Assembly: GCF_022376445.1 (NCBI RefSeq)
Contig: NW_025955297.1
Location: 1-43,087 of the forward strand
Source of the DNA: Fomitopsis serialis
Lineage: Eukaryota > Basidiomycota > Agaricomycetes > Polyporales > Fomitopsidaceae
Direction of reading: 5' to 3'
DNA length: 43,087 nucleotides
Shown piece by piece: positions 21,801-31,556 of this stretch. Every line of letters starts with the position of its first letter. Position 1 is the first letter of the stretch. The notes beneath the pieces were generated by a model. It ran no database searches. It was not told the origin of the DNA and saw only the letters and a list, made by a program, of their open reading frames with translations. Both the position numbers and the translations under genes were made by a program.

Positions 21801-22261
21801 CGCTCTCCGTACTCCTTCTTTTCCTCGCTCGTCAACTCGTGCCAGACATCCCAACGCGCCACCCTGAATTTCTTTAGAGGATCGCTGGTGCCCTCTTGGT
21901 ACGCGCGGCTGTGGACGTCTTCCTTTGTCTCGTTCAAAAACATATCACACCCGCGCGTACTCCCCTTTGCTGCCGGCTTCTTCTTCCTCCTGGCCTTTTC
22001 CTGGGAGTTCTTCGCCAACCATTTCCTGACCACCTACGCTCGATGTAAGCCAGCACCCAGCCGAGAGCCGGATGTACTTACCTCCGCCCTGTCGTTCAGA
22101 GAAAGATTCGTCATCGCTCCGAGGTCCATTTTGCCCAGCTCGGCTACGGCCTCTTTGAGCACGCCGTCCTTCTCCGCCTCTTTCGCCAGTCGAAAGGCGT
22201 TTGTAAACCCCTCGAGGACGCCGATCTGCGCGTCATGGAGGTCGATGTTGGGCTTCTTCAT
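18864..22261 (-). CDS. Multi-exon protein with an HMG-like domain
   Basis: The first in-frame ATG is at 22261 (MKKPNIDLHDAQIG). Introns include 22035-22082 (GTAAGT...GTAG), about 21687-21738 and one near 20690 (GTGTGC...TTCCAG). The second exon has an HMG-box-like helix pattern (MFLNETKEDVHSRAYQ through WHELTSEEKKEYGERAKKL), seen in many basidiomycete transposon-linked DNA-binding proteins. A central domain follows (KLLIEDGVWMNVMWGAF, NFTEIWDRPDWERERLW), then a basic Lys-rich linker and a long Ser/Pro/Gln-rich tail. One base is missing near 21540, between MYVLFP and LQWLNERQHGD. The open frame stops at 19437; further basic coding-like sequence to 18864 (PPSRKRNKPDIDNP) is in other frames, so the 3' end is uncertain. 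It is divergent from the TET/JBP-like gene, about 390 bp between starts. Confidence 0.6.
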
Positions 22262-22652
22262 GACGAGCTCAGCGAGGCAGGGAGCAGCAGAATATTTGCT
22301 GGCGAGGAGCAGACGAGTCGCCCGAGGCAAACCTCAGTTTCGGGTGTCGGCCGCCATCACCGGGGCCGCCATCAAATATATCCCTTGATGGTTGCGGCGC
22401 AACATCGGCTGGCCGATATCCCGGCGCGACTGCGTGTTGCGCTTCGGGTGTTTCACTTAGCCCTGTGGCACTTGGCCGTCCGGCTAGAGCGTCTACCGAC
22501 GGCTTCTCCGGGCAATTGTGGGGCGATCTGAGATCCTGGGGCAACGTCACTCGATGGGATCTTGTTGACTGGATTCGGTGCAGTCACGAGCGTGCCAGAT
22601 TTAGAAATACCATGCAATGCCTCCCTCGACTCATTGGAGGTGTCCTGCGACG

Positions 22653-24013
22653 ATGGTCCTGTTATCAGGTAAAGTACGTCGCTTGGGTGGCGATCTCCAC
22701 TGATCTGCATCCTTGCAGCGCCCACACTGGTGAATGTGGCAGCTGGGGTTGTTCGTGCTGCGGCGATGCGTGCGATTCGAGCGATTTTGGAAGAGCGGGG
22801 CAAACCAGCCCCGCCTATGCCTGATGAAATTCCCGGAGACCAGCCGGCTTTCCTCTCTGCATCGCTGGCCGCGCAGTGCGGCTTTGCAGGGAGAATGATC
22901 GCAGAGGCCGTAATGAACTGCCGTTTGTATTGGAAGCGTCCGATGCGTTTTCTCCGTTACTAACTGTGTTTCTGCAGAGACGGCGGAAGCGATCGATGCC
23001 ATACGTTACTGCGAAAGACTGAAGGCCCTCAAGGACACCTTGAAGGAGAAGCCGGACAACGAGCTTTTGATGCACGGCGGGACATATGGTGAGGACGAGG
23101 CGATATGGAGGCTGCCAGCAATCCTCGTGGATAAGCACGGAGCGCTGTTGCTCTGGTATCTTCCCGGAATATTGCTCGATTCTCGTCAGGTTTGTTCTGA
23201 CCTTCGCTGGGTTGGGCTTTGTCTCACGGCATCAAAGGATATTATGCAAGACGCCATCCACGAGATTCCTCGCCAGCTGCGGGAGAACGCACCAAAGAAC
23301 GAGGCCGTAAAGCAGAAGCCTAGCTGGCGGCGCAACAACATATATTTCCGAAGCCCGCCAGGTAGCTATCCGCCGCCCGGCACACCGACGTTTGCCCCGG
23401 GATGGTTTCCCATGGGCATCAAGGTAGGCATTCTTATCTGAATAGTTTCCTCAATGTTGAGGGCAGACAGACGGCTTCGGCAACGCCGAGCACATCGGCG
23501 ACGATGACAGGGACAAAGCGCGAATCCGGCCTCCGGTTTCTTGACAAAATGGCCGAGATCAACGCGCTCGTATCTGCGATCATCGCCGTCATGCATCCCG
23601 AGCAGTTCAGGCTTGGTATGCAGTGCCGCAGCCGATTGGCGCAGGAGTCCGCACTGGAGGAGGTCTTGACGCACTGGCCTTCGTGCTTTTCTGCCATGCA
23701 GGTCATCAACAACCGGATTTGCCCTCCGCACTTCGATGACGGCACACCGTACCCTGCCTTTGATGTTCTGGCTACAGTTGGGGACTTCAAGGGCGGTCGT
23801 TTCCGCGTTCATAACGGGCCGGTCGACATTGATCAGTCGCCGGGAGGCATTATCGGCATTGCAGGGCATATGCTCCAGCATTCAGTGGGCGAATATGAAG
23901 GGGAGCGTACGTCATTTGCCTGGTTCGAAAAGGACGACGTATTTAGATGGGCGGGCTTGCGCCAGATTACGTGGAGTTCCGTAGATATTGTAAAGGCGGG
24001 ACTCGGTCTTTAG
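22653..24013 (+). CDS. TET/JBP-like 2-oxoglutarate/Fe(II) dioxygenase, short type
   Basis: The model starts at ATG 22653 (MVLLS) and uses about four introns (donors near 22668, 22940, 23190 and 23424) joining APTLVNVAAGVV, TAEAIDAIRYCERL, DIMQDAIHEIPRQL and GRQTASATPST. The last exon holds the catalytic core: NNRICPPHFDDG gives the H-x-D metal pair (HFD), followed by FDVLATVGDFKGGRF, and GHMLQHSVGEYEGERTSFAW supplies the distal His and the 2OG-binding Arg. Double-stranded beta-helix enzymes of the TET/JBP class oxidise 5-methylcytosine or thymine in DNA, and many basidiomycete paralogs have this shorter layout. No frame break is seen. The DNA substrate is inferred from family resemblance; another 2OG oxygenase subfamily remains possible. 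Confidence 0.6.
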
Positions 24014-24107
24014 TCCGGATAGATCAGGCGGTGTATGTACGTTGATGTGGATGTTGCCACATGCTAGGCCTCGGCAGGGGCCTCGGTTGTGTTCATGTAG
24101 TGGGCCG

Positions 24108-24275
24108 CTAAATACTGCTGTCCAACGCCTTTTCAAATGACCTTCGCGCCTCGTCGGCGAGTCCCTGCCATACTGCAGTTTGTCTCATCGCATAGCACCG
24201 CCGTCCTGTGCTGCCCACTTTGCGGCCCTCCCACTCACGGGCTCTGAACTCAAACGACCTCACAGTCTGCCTCAT
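24108..24275 (-). pseudogene. C-terminal remnant of a transposase, probably KDZ type
   Basis: The - strand encodes SFEFRAREWEGRKVGS, then RRCYAMRQTAVWQGLADEARRSFEKAL and a stop at 24108. This resembles the C-terminal helical end of KDZ (Kyakuja-Dileera-Zisupton) transposases, where an aromatic-rich (A)EWE... segment is followed by a YA-RQA helix. Coding sequence runs right up to the CATCAGG terminus at 24276, so a later insertion apparently removed or displaced the rest. The assignment rests on pattern recognition of about 55 residues. Confidence 0.35.
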
Positions 24276-24289
24276 CATCAGGAAAAACA
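24276..24289 (+). repeat. CATCAGGAAAAA-type element terminus (A), partner not found
   Basis: CATCAGGAAAAAC is oriented as a left end and lies directly against the transposase remnant. The same motif is at 24857 and 40955 (same orientation) and at 38634 (inverted). Beyond the first 13 bases the sequence differs from the other copies. No inverted partner is assigned; it may lie outside the window, or the element may be partly deleted. Confidence 0.5.
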
Positions 24290-24707
24290 CTTTCGGCGCC
24301 AAATGGTTTGGGATTTTTCCCAATTAGCATGAACTGCGATATGAGCGACAAAGAGCGGTTTATGGCTCACAAAATGCGGTTGAGCAGCTCTGCACGCGCT
24401 ATATCCATGTTAATACGTCCATTCAGCAGTCCTTGACACCACTAAAACTACATATCTGCTTCAGTAGCTACTATAAGCACATAATAATTGATTGTACGTC
24501 TCAACCGTTCACTACGCTTCACAAGCACACTCGTCTCAAGCTATGGGATTTCCACCACATTTTCAAGCACTGTGAAGAATGTACATCATTTGCGCCTCAT
24601 TATACTGTACATTGTACATGACTTTTGCGACCCAGAACACTACATGTCTGTATGATACAACCAGTCACGACGTTACACAAGCATCTGCCGCCCCTTCTCA
24701 CTCCTCC

Positions 24708-24856
24708 AAACTGTCGCCGTTCTTCCCCTCTGACTCGCCGCCGCCTTCCCCCGTCTCCGAGCCAGCAGCGGTAGTGTCCTCGTCCCAGACGCTGGGACAC
24801 GTCGCGACTTGTTCTTTGTCGATGGTCCACTGCGCGTCGGAGTAGGTCCGCGGGTA
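24708..24856 (-). pseudogene. C-terminal gene fragment ending in an acidic tail
   Basis: The - strand frame is open from the 24857 element boundary to a stop at 24708. It reads YPRTYSDAQWTIDKEQVATC, PSVWDEDTTAAG and a Gly/Glu-rich acidic tail. It looks like the real C-terminus of a larger protein whose upstream part was cut off by the 13.8-kb insertion. I do not recognise the protein. It may be the tail of a transposase or of another gene of the element that begins at 24276. Confidence 0.4.
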
Positions 24857-24895
24857 CATCAGGAAAAACCTAGATAGCTTAAGTGGTCTTTACAA
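24857..24895 (+). repeat. Left terminal inverted repeat of the 13.8-kb element
   Basis: It begins CATCAGGAAAAACCTAGATA and continues with CTTAAGTGGTCTTTACAAG. Aligned to the reverse complement of 38634-38596, about 28 of 38 positions agree. The 240 bp between this repeat and the transposase stop at 25132 is non-coding and presumably holds the 3' UTR and subterminal binding sites. Confidence 0.65.
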
Positions 24896-25131
24896 GAACA
24901 TTGGGTACGTTTTTGGACTTTATACTCTTATATATGCACCGGAATATCCAAAAGACACGTTAGAGTACTTAAGATGGGCCTTGGGTCACTGAAGGCACAT
25001 CAGTCCGCTGGCTTTTGCTTAAGCCGACGCCTCAGAAGTGAGGTTATGTCACACAAGATTCCGAGTATCGGTGTTCGCACTCAAATTCACTTTGAGGCCC
25101 CAAATACAAGATCTACTATGTGCATGAATTA

Positions 25132-28100
25132 CTACCACAGAGTCTGATATGCGTAAGAACTCGCCCAATTGTTAAGTAGAAATTTAGATGCAGTGTCCAG
25201 TACAGTATTAGTGTTCCAATCAGTAGGTAATTGCTCAGCCTTATCACCTACAGAACCAGGGAACACAGGTATCAACTGGCAAGATTGCCGTATAGTACTG
25301 AGGGGAACAATGTCTGCAACAGGCTTACCATCTGAGCGCAATGGGGATTTATTGACCCCATACATCATATGCGTAGGGTCAGCAGCCAAAGAGAGCTTGG
25401 CGTACCACTCTACATAGGCCAATGGCCCTTGTTCTGCCCATGATGCTGGGGCGCTCAAGGGAATGCGAGTGCGCGGGTCTGTAATATGCTCTGGAAGTCT
25501 GAATATGACTCTAACACGTCCAATTCTCGTGCCTGATGGTGGCCATGATATGAGTAAGAATCCTCGACACAACAACTGAGAAACATACTTACCCTGTAGC
25601 CCAGTAGCCTCAGCTTCTTCATCTTGTAATACCACCACCGTATCGAATCGACTGGTTTGTTCTCCAAATGAAGGTCGCGCCCTGACTGCGTCGGTCTCGT
25701 TTTTGCCATCTGTCAACGGTTCGGGCGCGAACTTGAACCCATGAAATACGTCGACGCGATCGAAAGGCATGTGGGATACTGCTGTATGAAGCTGAACAGG
25801 GGTGAGACGTCGATTGTTTTTGAGCGTATAGATGTACTGTGCTAGTGTGTTCTTGAACCCAGGTGCGTTGTGTCTCTCTTCAATTCGATCGAGGGACTGC
25901 ATGGGAACCGTTGGATGCTTCGGCAGTTTGATGCTCGTCTTGCCAGTGTGTTCTACAGCTGGGCGCGCCTCGTCGACATCATCATCGTCGTTGTCGTCTT
26001 CTCGGTAGTCCCTGCGCCGTTCGAGTCGTCTACGCATGGTCGAGCTGAAGATGACCATCTTCTCCTGGCGTGCAAGCCAGGTCACCATTTGTGGGCGGGC
26101 GTTCCGATGATTCGAGGCTCTCCAGCCATTCTTAGCGTAGTCGATATGCAGGCGTTCGAACGCCTCGGTATTGTAGTTGTCGGTTGTACCTAGCAGGCGA
26201 ATCGAGTCCACGTAGTGTAAAAGAGAGTGGAACTTAGGGATGTTCAAATGTTCTCGAACGCCGAGATTGATGAGAACTTGCTTATTCTTGTGAAAAATCG
26301 CGATCGCATCCTCCATGTATTGCAGGGTGGTGTCGTCGTGTGTGGGGTATTGTGCTAGGTAGATGAAATCAAGGATGGATCGGAATGCAATGATTGCATT
26401 CCGAGGGAGTTTTCCAACCAGGCATCCAAGGAGGATACGCGCCATATACTTGCGTTCAGTACCGGAGACCTGAGATAGAGCGGAAATGCCATTCTTGAAA
26501 TGACGAGTTCCGTAGGCAGGCGGTAGGCATCGAATGCGACGGTCAAGCTCCTGTTCGTCAACCAGTTCAGTACACCACTGGACTATGTGTTTGAACACGC
26601 CCTGGTATAACTGGTGCAGAACATCGGGGGTGATACAGGCGTGAATGTCGGTGTACGGTAGGTCGCGCCAGAACGGACGTACGACGTAACCGCACACGTT
26701 CAGCTCATTGCACGCTCGAGCGTACGCAGGAGAATCCTTCTTGCCGCCGCTGGTATCGGTTGCGAGGCGCAGAACGTCCAGGGTCCATAATGATGTTCGA
26801 GATGTGCCAGGAGTGGGTGAATCGAGCTTGTCTTCCGGTAGTTGACATTTCGGACAAGTCCCGTACTTTGAGCATGTAACGAGACATTGCTCCGGGTAGT
26901 CAGCGACGTACGCGGCTAGAATCGGGTGCACCCTGCGCACCGCACCATCCCCACCGGTCACATCGATCCCGCGTTTTCCAGCTTCAACAAGCGGTTCGAG
27001 GATAACACGTACGGACGTGTGGAAGAGTTGCTGCGCGAGGGCCCGTTGCTTGCGTTTCGTAATACCGTCCGATTCGATTTTGTCCACGGAGAGATATCCG
27101 ATGAGGATACACGCGTGTTCTGACGGTTTGCGTCTCAGAGCGCGCGGTAGGTTGCCTAGCGTCATATAGACGGGGTAGGCAGATTTTCCGCCAGAAAACT
27201 GCGTTAGTTGGGTTTTGTCTGTAGCGATTATGACAGGCGCAACAGCAGCCCCGTCTGGCAAGAGACTCTGACAAACAACAAGGTAAACATCGGTGCATTC
27301 ACTGACGTACAGCAAAAGTAATGCTCACCTGCACAGCATGCCACCAACGTCCAGTCCACATCTCATGGTAGATGCGATTGGTTCTTGAGGCGTCACTGAA
27401 TATGCGTCTTGGACGGTAAACGATCTGATTTGCATGGGCAGGGTTGCCTAACAACGTTCGAATCGCCTCGATTATGTCCCGGAACTGTACTAGATGTCGC
27501 TCATTGGGTCGGTCCTTGAAGGTGAGCCACCTCTCCTTCCATTCGGCGCGCTCTGGAAGCGAGTCCACTCGCTGAAGCAGGGCTCGTGAGTTGTGATAAG
27601 ACAGCCCTAGTCGTTCCTGGAACTAGGGCGCCACAGACGCAAAATGAGTTAGTACATACAGCTTGAGCTGCAACGCAATACTACTCACCCCCGGTATCTC
27701 CAAGACTCTGTCTACAGAGCCTTGACTTAGGCCCTCCTGAACTGCCCACGATGCGAACCTCCAGTCCATCTCGGACTGGAACGGTGCCCATGGGTTTGGC
27801 GCTTCTTCAATATCTTCAGGGCCTTTGTCTGTGCAATGAGGTCTCAGTAACCTCACAGGACGTAACATCGTACTGTATGCAGCAGCTCACCTGGTGGTTG
27901 CACCTCCCTGTCCTTCCCCTGCTGCTCCTGCCAGCTCCTCTGTACGTCTTCGTCAGTTTGAATAACTGTTGCAGCATTCATATCTATGTCTTCAACTCGA
28001 TTGTCTTCGTTGTCGTCCAACATGATCGCATTTCGTCTGGAGTGACTAGAAGACGGTCCGCCAGCGTTTGAGGGACCTTCCGGTCTTGGTGCAGAGACCT

Positions 28101-28525
28101 CGATAAAGTCGTAGACGGACCCGAGGTCAGCGACATCCTCTGGGTCTTCATCTGAAGAAGGTGGGGAGTTGATGGGGGTCCTGCGACGATCAACTTCTGC
28201 GCGCGTAGTCAAATCGCTTCCACCTTCGCCTCTGTCGTCTGGGTCAACATGGCTGGACGACCTGTAGGAGTACATTACATATGTCACTGTCATAAATTGA
28301 GAACTCTTACAGTCCTAGTCTATTCGCATCCTGAGGGCCTTCATCGTCGGAATCTTCGAAATTGTCGAAGTTGAATACCTCCTTTAATTTCCCCTTTTTA
28401 TACCATGCACATTTTTTGCTCATGCTTTGATGTGCGGAGAGGCCCTGCATCGTGTCGAACCCTTCATTGCACGCCGAGCACGTTGTAGAGAGCACGTCTT
28501 CCAAGCTGCGTCTTCTTTTTCCCAT
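25132..28525 (-). CDS. Plavaka-family transposase, six exons, 1031 aa, intact
   Basis: Exons 28525-28311, 28261-27891, 27828-27689, 27622-27329, 27267-25593 and 25532-25132 are joined by GT-AG introns of 49, 62, 66, 61 and 60 nt, giving 1032 codons without a break. An N-terminal C2HC finger uses C16, C19, H32 and C39, followed by AWYKKGK. A Ser/Asp-rich linker precedes the catalytic region with Plavaka hallmarks: WWHAVQ-SLLPDGAAVAPVI, ATDKTQLTQFSGGKSAYPVY, TLGNLPRALRRKPSEHA, AAYVADYPEQC, CPKCQLP, CITPDVLHQLYQGVFKHIVQW and the end SCQLIPVF...NNWASSYAYQTLW. Plavaka enzymes are DDE transposases of the CACTA/EnSpm-related group. I did not assign the catalytic triad. No frame break or stop is seen, so the gene may be active. 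It reads towards the left terminus. Confidence 0.9.
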
Positions 28526-29213
28526 AATCTGTGATAATTAATTCGCGTGAGAGTCGCCAAAAATTCAGAGGACAGAAGGAGAGACTCACATTAGCTTAGA
28601 ACTAGAGGAGAAGGAGGAAAAGACTGTGCAAGACGTACGCATTGCGCGCCTGTAGTACGTCGATCTCCCCCTGGCCGGCCTTACTCAATTGACCTTCTGT
28701 TACATAAAGGTCTTTGACGTGCGTATCCGCGGGACCGAATATTCCCACAGTGCGCCTGCGACACTTCGTTTTCTCACCTTCCATCTCCTACCGTCTGCCT
28801 GACTCCTCAAAGCGATCCTACTGCTCACCGGCTCCTCATCAGCTTGCAAAATCTTTCTGGGGTCTGTGACTTTGGGTTGTCCTAGGTCAGACAAACTTCT
28901 CGCGCACGGTCGATCGTTGATCGTGGGTCGCCTAAACGGATATATTGACAACTACGTGAGTCCTACCTTTGCAATGCGTTTGCTCTAGCTCTGCGATCTA
29001 CCTCTTGTTACGGACATACTACCTGGCCCGTAGCGTAGTGGCGTGGGAAAGTGCGTGGAGTCGCACGCTTCCCACGGCTCGGCCGCCTACGATGAGTTCG
29101 CATTAGGTGGGATCACAATAATAGAGGAGTCCCGATCCCTATGCTCAGGTCCCGGTCACCGTTCAAGAACTTCCCTGTTCTATCGCTTCGCTTTTCGTCC
29201 CTGCGCATGCACC
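28526..29213. other. Divergent intergenic region between transposase and rightward genes
   Basis: About 690 bp separates the transposase start (28525, -) from the next gene start (29214, +), so it should contain two promoters. Short open frames on both strands show no protein-like features. I see no strong TATA box and no repeat. It could also hold 5' UTR introns. Confidence 0.4.
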
Positions 29214-31242
29214 ATGGCTTCACGCCCTCCCGCTCGGCGTGTGGTCTCTCAGCCATACGTTTCCTCTTTCTACGACACAGCAGACCTCGCTGACGGTGTG
29301 AAGTCGGTCAACTTGGAGTATAGGGAACAGAACTTGAGAGATCTCGGTCGCGAGGATAGCTTAGAGGGCATTGTCGTTTCATTGGACGACCTTGAATCAG
29401 ACAGCGGTCAAACACACGGTGAGTGAGAGCCTCCTTTCCCCCTTGCCAGACTGCTGATCATTGCTCAGAGTACGCAGAGTCCGAAGGACATTCAAGTGCA
29501 GATACCGGCAATTTAGCAGACCTTGCGGACACTAGCATCAGCGACAGCGACACTGATCTGGAGCATTCGGAGGCTGTCATCAAGAAGGTATTCGGAGGCT
29601 TAGTCGACGATCCTCTGTGGCCGTATCTCCACGACGTTCAGGTGGTAAGTCACCACTATCCTACGACATACAATCTTAGGCTAATCGCGCGGTAGACCGT
29701 TCAGCTTGAAAGCACTGATTGGGACAAGCTCCTCGAACTTGTGCAAGAGCATAACGACGTCTATCAGCTCTTCTCGTGAGTGCTCCATGTGCGTCGAGGG
29801 TTCAAGCTGCGTTGGCTGAACGACCTCGCATGCGATAGCTTCCACTACAACTACGACAGCCAAATCCTCACCATGTCAACACCTACCAACATTCACGAGC
29901 GAGTCAGCAACCTCTTCGGCGACTTGCTCGCCGTCCGCTACGGCGGTCCATGCGTCCTGAGTCTGCCGGGCTTCAAGGGCGTGCTCACGGCGGACACGAA
30001 GAGGAAGTTTGTAGGTCCTCTGCCCACACCTGACGACCCTTCACGCCACGTTCGCAAGTTGGTGGGACCGGCGCTGTTGATACCGGATGGGGCCGTGACA
30101 CTTACCTTCCCGGCTCTGTTGCAAGGCGGCGACTACAATCTGCGAGTCAACCACGGAGAGCACATTGTCGGAGTCTTCGAGAAGGGGTTTAATGAGGCGT
30201 GGGATCATCTAGTATTTCGTGTACGTGGTGAAGTTATCGCGAGTTGATGTTTAGTAACAGCCTTCACAGTTCGGCCAATACAGCAGACCGCAGACGCTGA
30301 ACAGGAACCCGGACGAGCTGCCGGTGTTCATGCTCAGCGTCAAGGTCATCGAGCACCCCAAGTACAAATCTCCGCATCCGTCCAGCAAGTCCACGCCCGA
30401 GCAAAAGAAGGCGTTGAAAGACCACTGGATGCCGATCACCGACAGAACGCTCACCGAGCGCGAACCGAAGATACCGGATGAAATGTTGACCGGTGAAGTG
30501 AAAATCGGGGATTACACGTTCTGCGGGGAGCTCGAGGCGTACATCGTGATCATCGGCTTCTTCAACCAGCACAGAGCTGCTTTGGTGGAAGGTTACCTAA
30601 AGCAATGGCCGGTGGAGAAATGGGTGGAGGAAGGTTACGGAATAGTGAGTCCTACAACGGCCTCTTTGCTGCACTTTGAGCTGACAACTGCACAACTTCT
30701 AGAAGGTTCGCAGGAAGTACGAAGGCGACGAGGCGCAGAAACTGAAGGACTTCACGAACGTCTGGAAGTCTGTGTTCACCAAGTACAGAATTCGCATCTG
30801 GGAGAAAGGAGGTGAGGCTTGGCGGGCCTACGTCAAGGCTCAGCTGGTGAAGGGCGTGGACGTCTACTCGCGCGAGGGCGTTAGGGATGCCTGGAAAGAG
30901 TACCTCATGTCCGCGCCATTCAACAAGTCGGAGTCGGAGGCGGATGAACTGCCCATGAGCGATCTCATCGACGCCATCGCGGCCGGGGCGATTACGACGG
31001 CTATGGAACGCTTCGAGACCTTCAAGCGACAGGTCTGCGGCTCCTCGCCGGATCCGCCTGCTCTCGAGATCGCCCAGGGTGTTAGCGTCGCGGACGAGTT
31101 GCAGGACGACGTGTCGAGTGTGAAGCGTAAGTTCCAGGAGTGGATGGAAGAGGCCCTCCAGGAGGCGGACGTCCAGGAGCCCGATGTTGACGAGGAGCCC
31201 GATGTCAAGCGTCCTCGTCAAGTCGACGAGGAATCGCTCTGA
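29214..31242 (+). CDS. Uncharacterised 606-aa protein, weakly Uma2/PD-(D/E)XK-like, with one in-frame TGA
   Basis: Start ATG 29214 has a good context (ACCATGG). Exons 29214-29418, 29469-29644, 29696-30220, 30270-30644 and 30703-31242 total 607 codons in one frame, except a TGA at 29777-29779 (codon 155). The middle has features of Uma2-like nuclease-fold proteins common in basidiomycetes: YDSQILTMSTPTNIHERV, then an LLIPDGAV segment (D near 258) and HIVGVFEKGFNEAWDHLVF, where family members usually have an E-x-(G/K)-type strand. The acidic residue expected there is not obvious, so activity is doubtful. The C-terminal third (WKSVFTKYRIRIWEKGGEAW onward) is helical and ends acidic. The TGA may be a nonsense mutation, or may lie in a tiny intron I cannot model. 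Confidence 0.5.
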
Positions 31243-31556
31243 GGAGTCATCGTCGTCGTCATTTGTATCGTCGTCGTCATTTGTCGGCCTGTGGTCGTCG
31301 TATGTACGGTGTGACCTGTCGTCTCCCGTATTCTCGTCTCCCGTATTCTCGTACTCGTCACATCGTTTCAGCGTCTCCTGGTCGCCTGTGTTGTTGTCGC
31401 CACGCATGTCTTGTATGATCGTTGTGTCTGTTGTACGTTTGTGTACCCATGTAACATTACTATCCGTCGTGTCGTGTTCAAATTTATGTTGTTAACGTAC
31501 AGTGACTACTATTGTCAGATGCATAACACTGGCTTAGGATGTGTTGATGTGTCCAC
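31243..31556. other. Intergenic region with GTCGTC-rich simple sequence
   Basis: Between the stop at 31242 and the TET/JBP start at 31557. The first 150 bp is rich in (TCG)n and repeats ATTTGT(A/C)(T/G) and CTCCCGTATTCTCG units. The rest is AT-richer and probably contains the 3' UTR and the TET/JBP promoter. No gene is visible. Confidence 0.4.

Noticed and set aside
22453..23138. - strand frames of 107-116 codons opposite the short dioxygenase gene
   Set aside because: They are antisense shadows of exons that make a coherent spliced + strand protein with an HxD motif.
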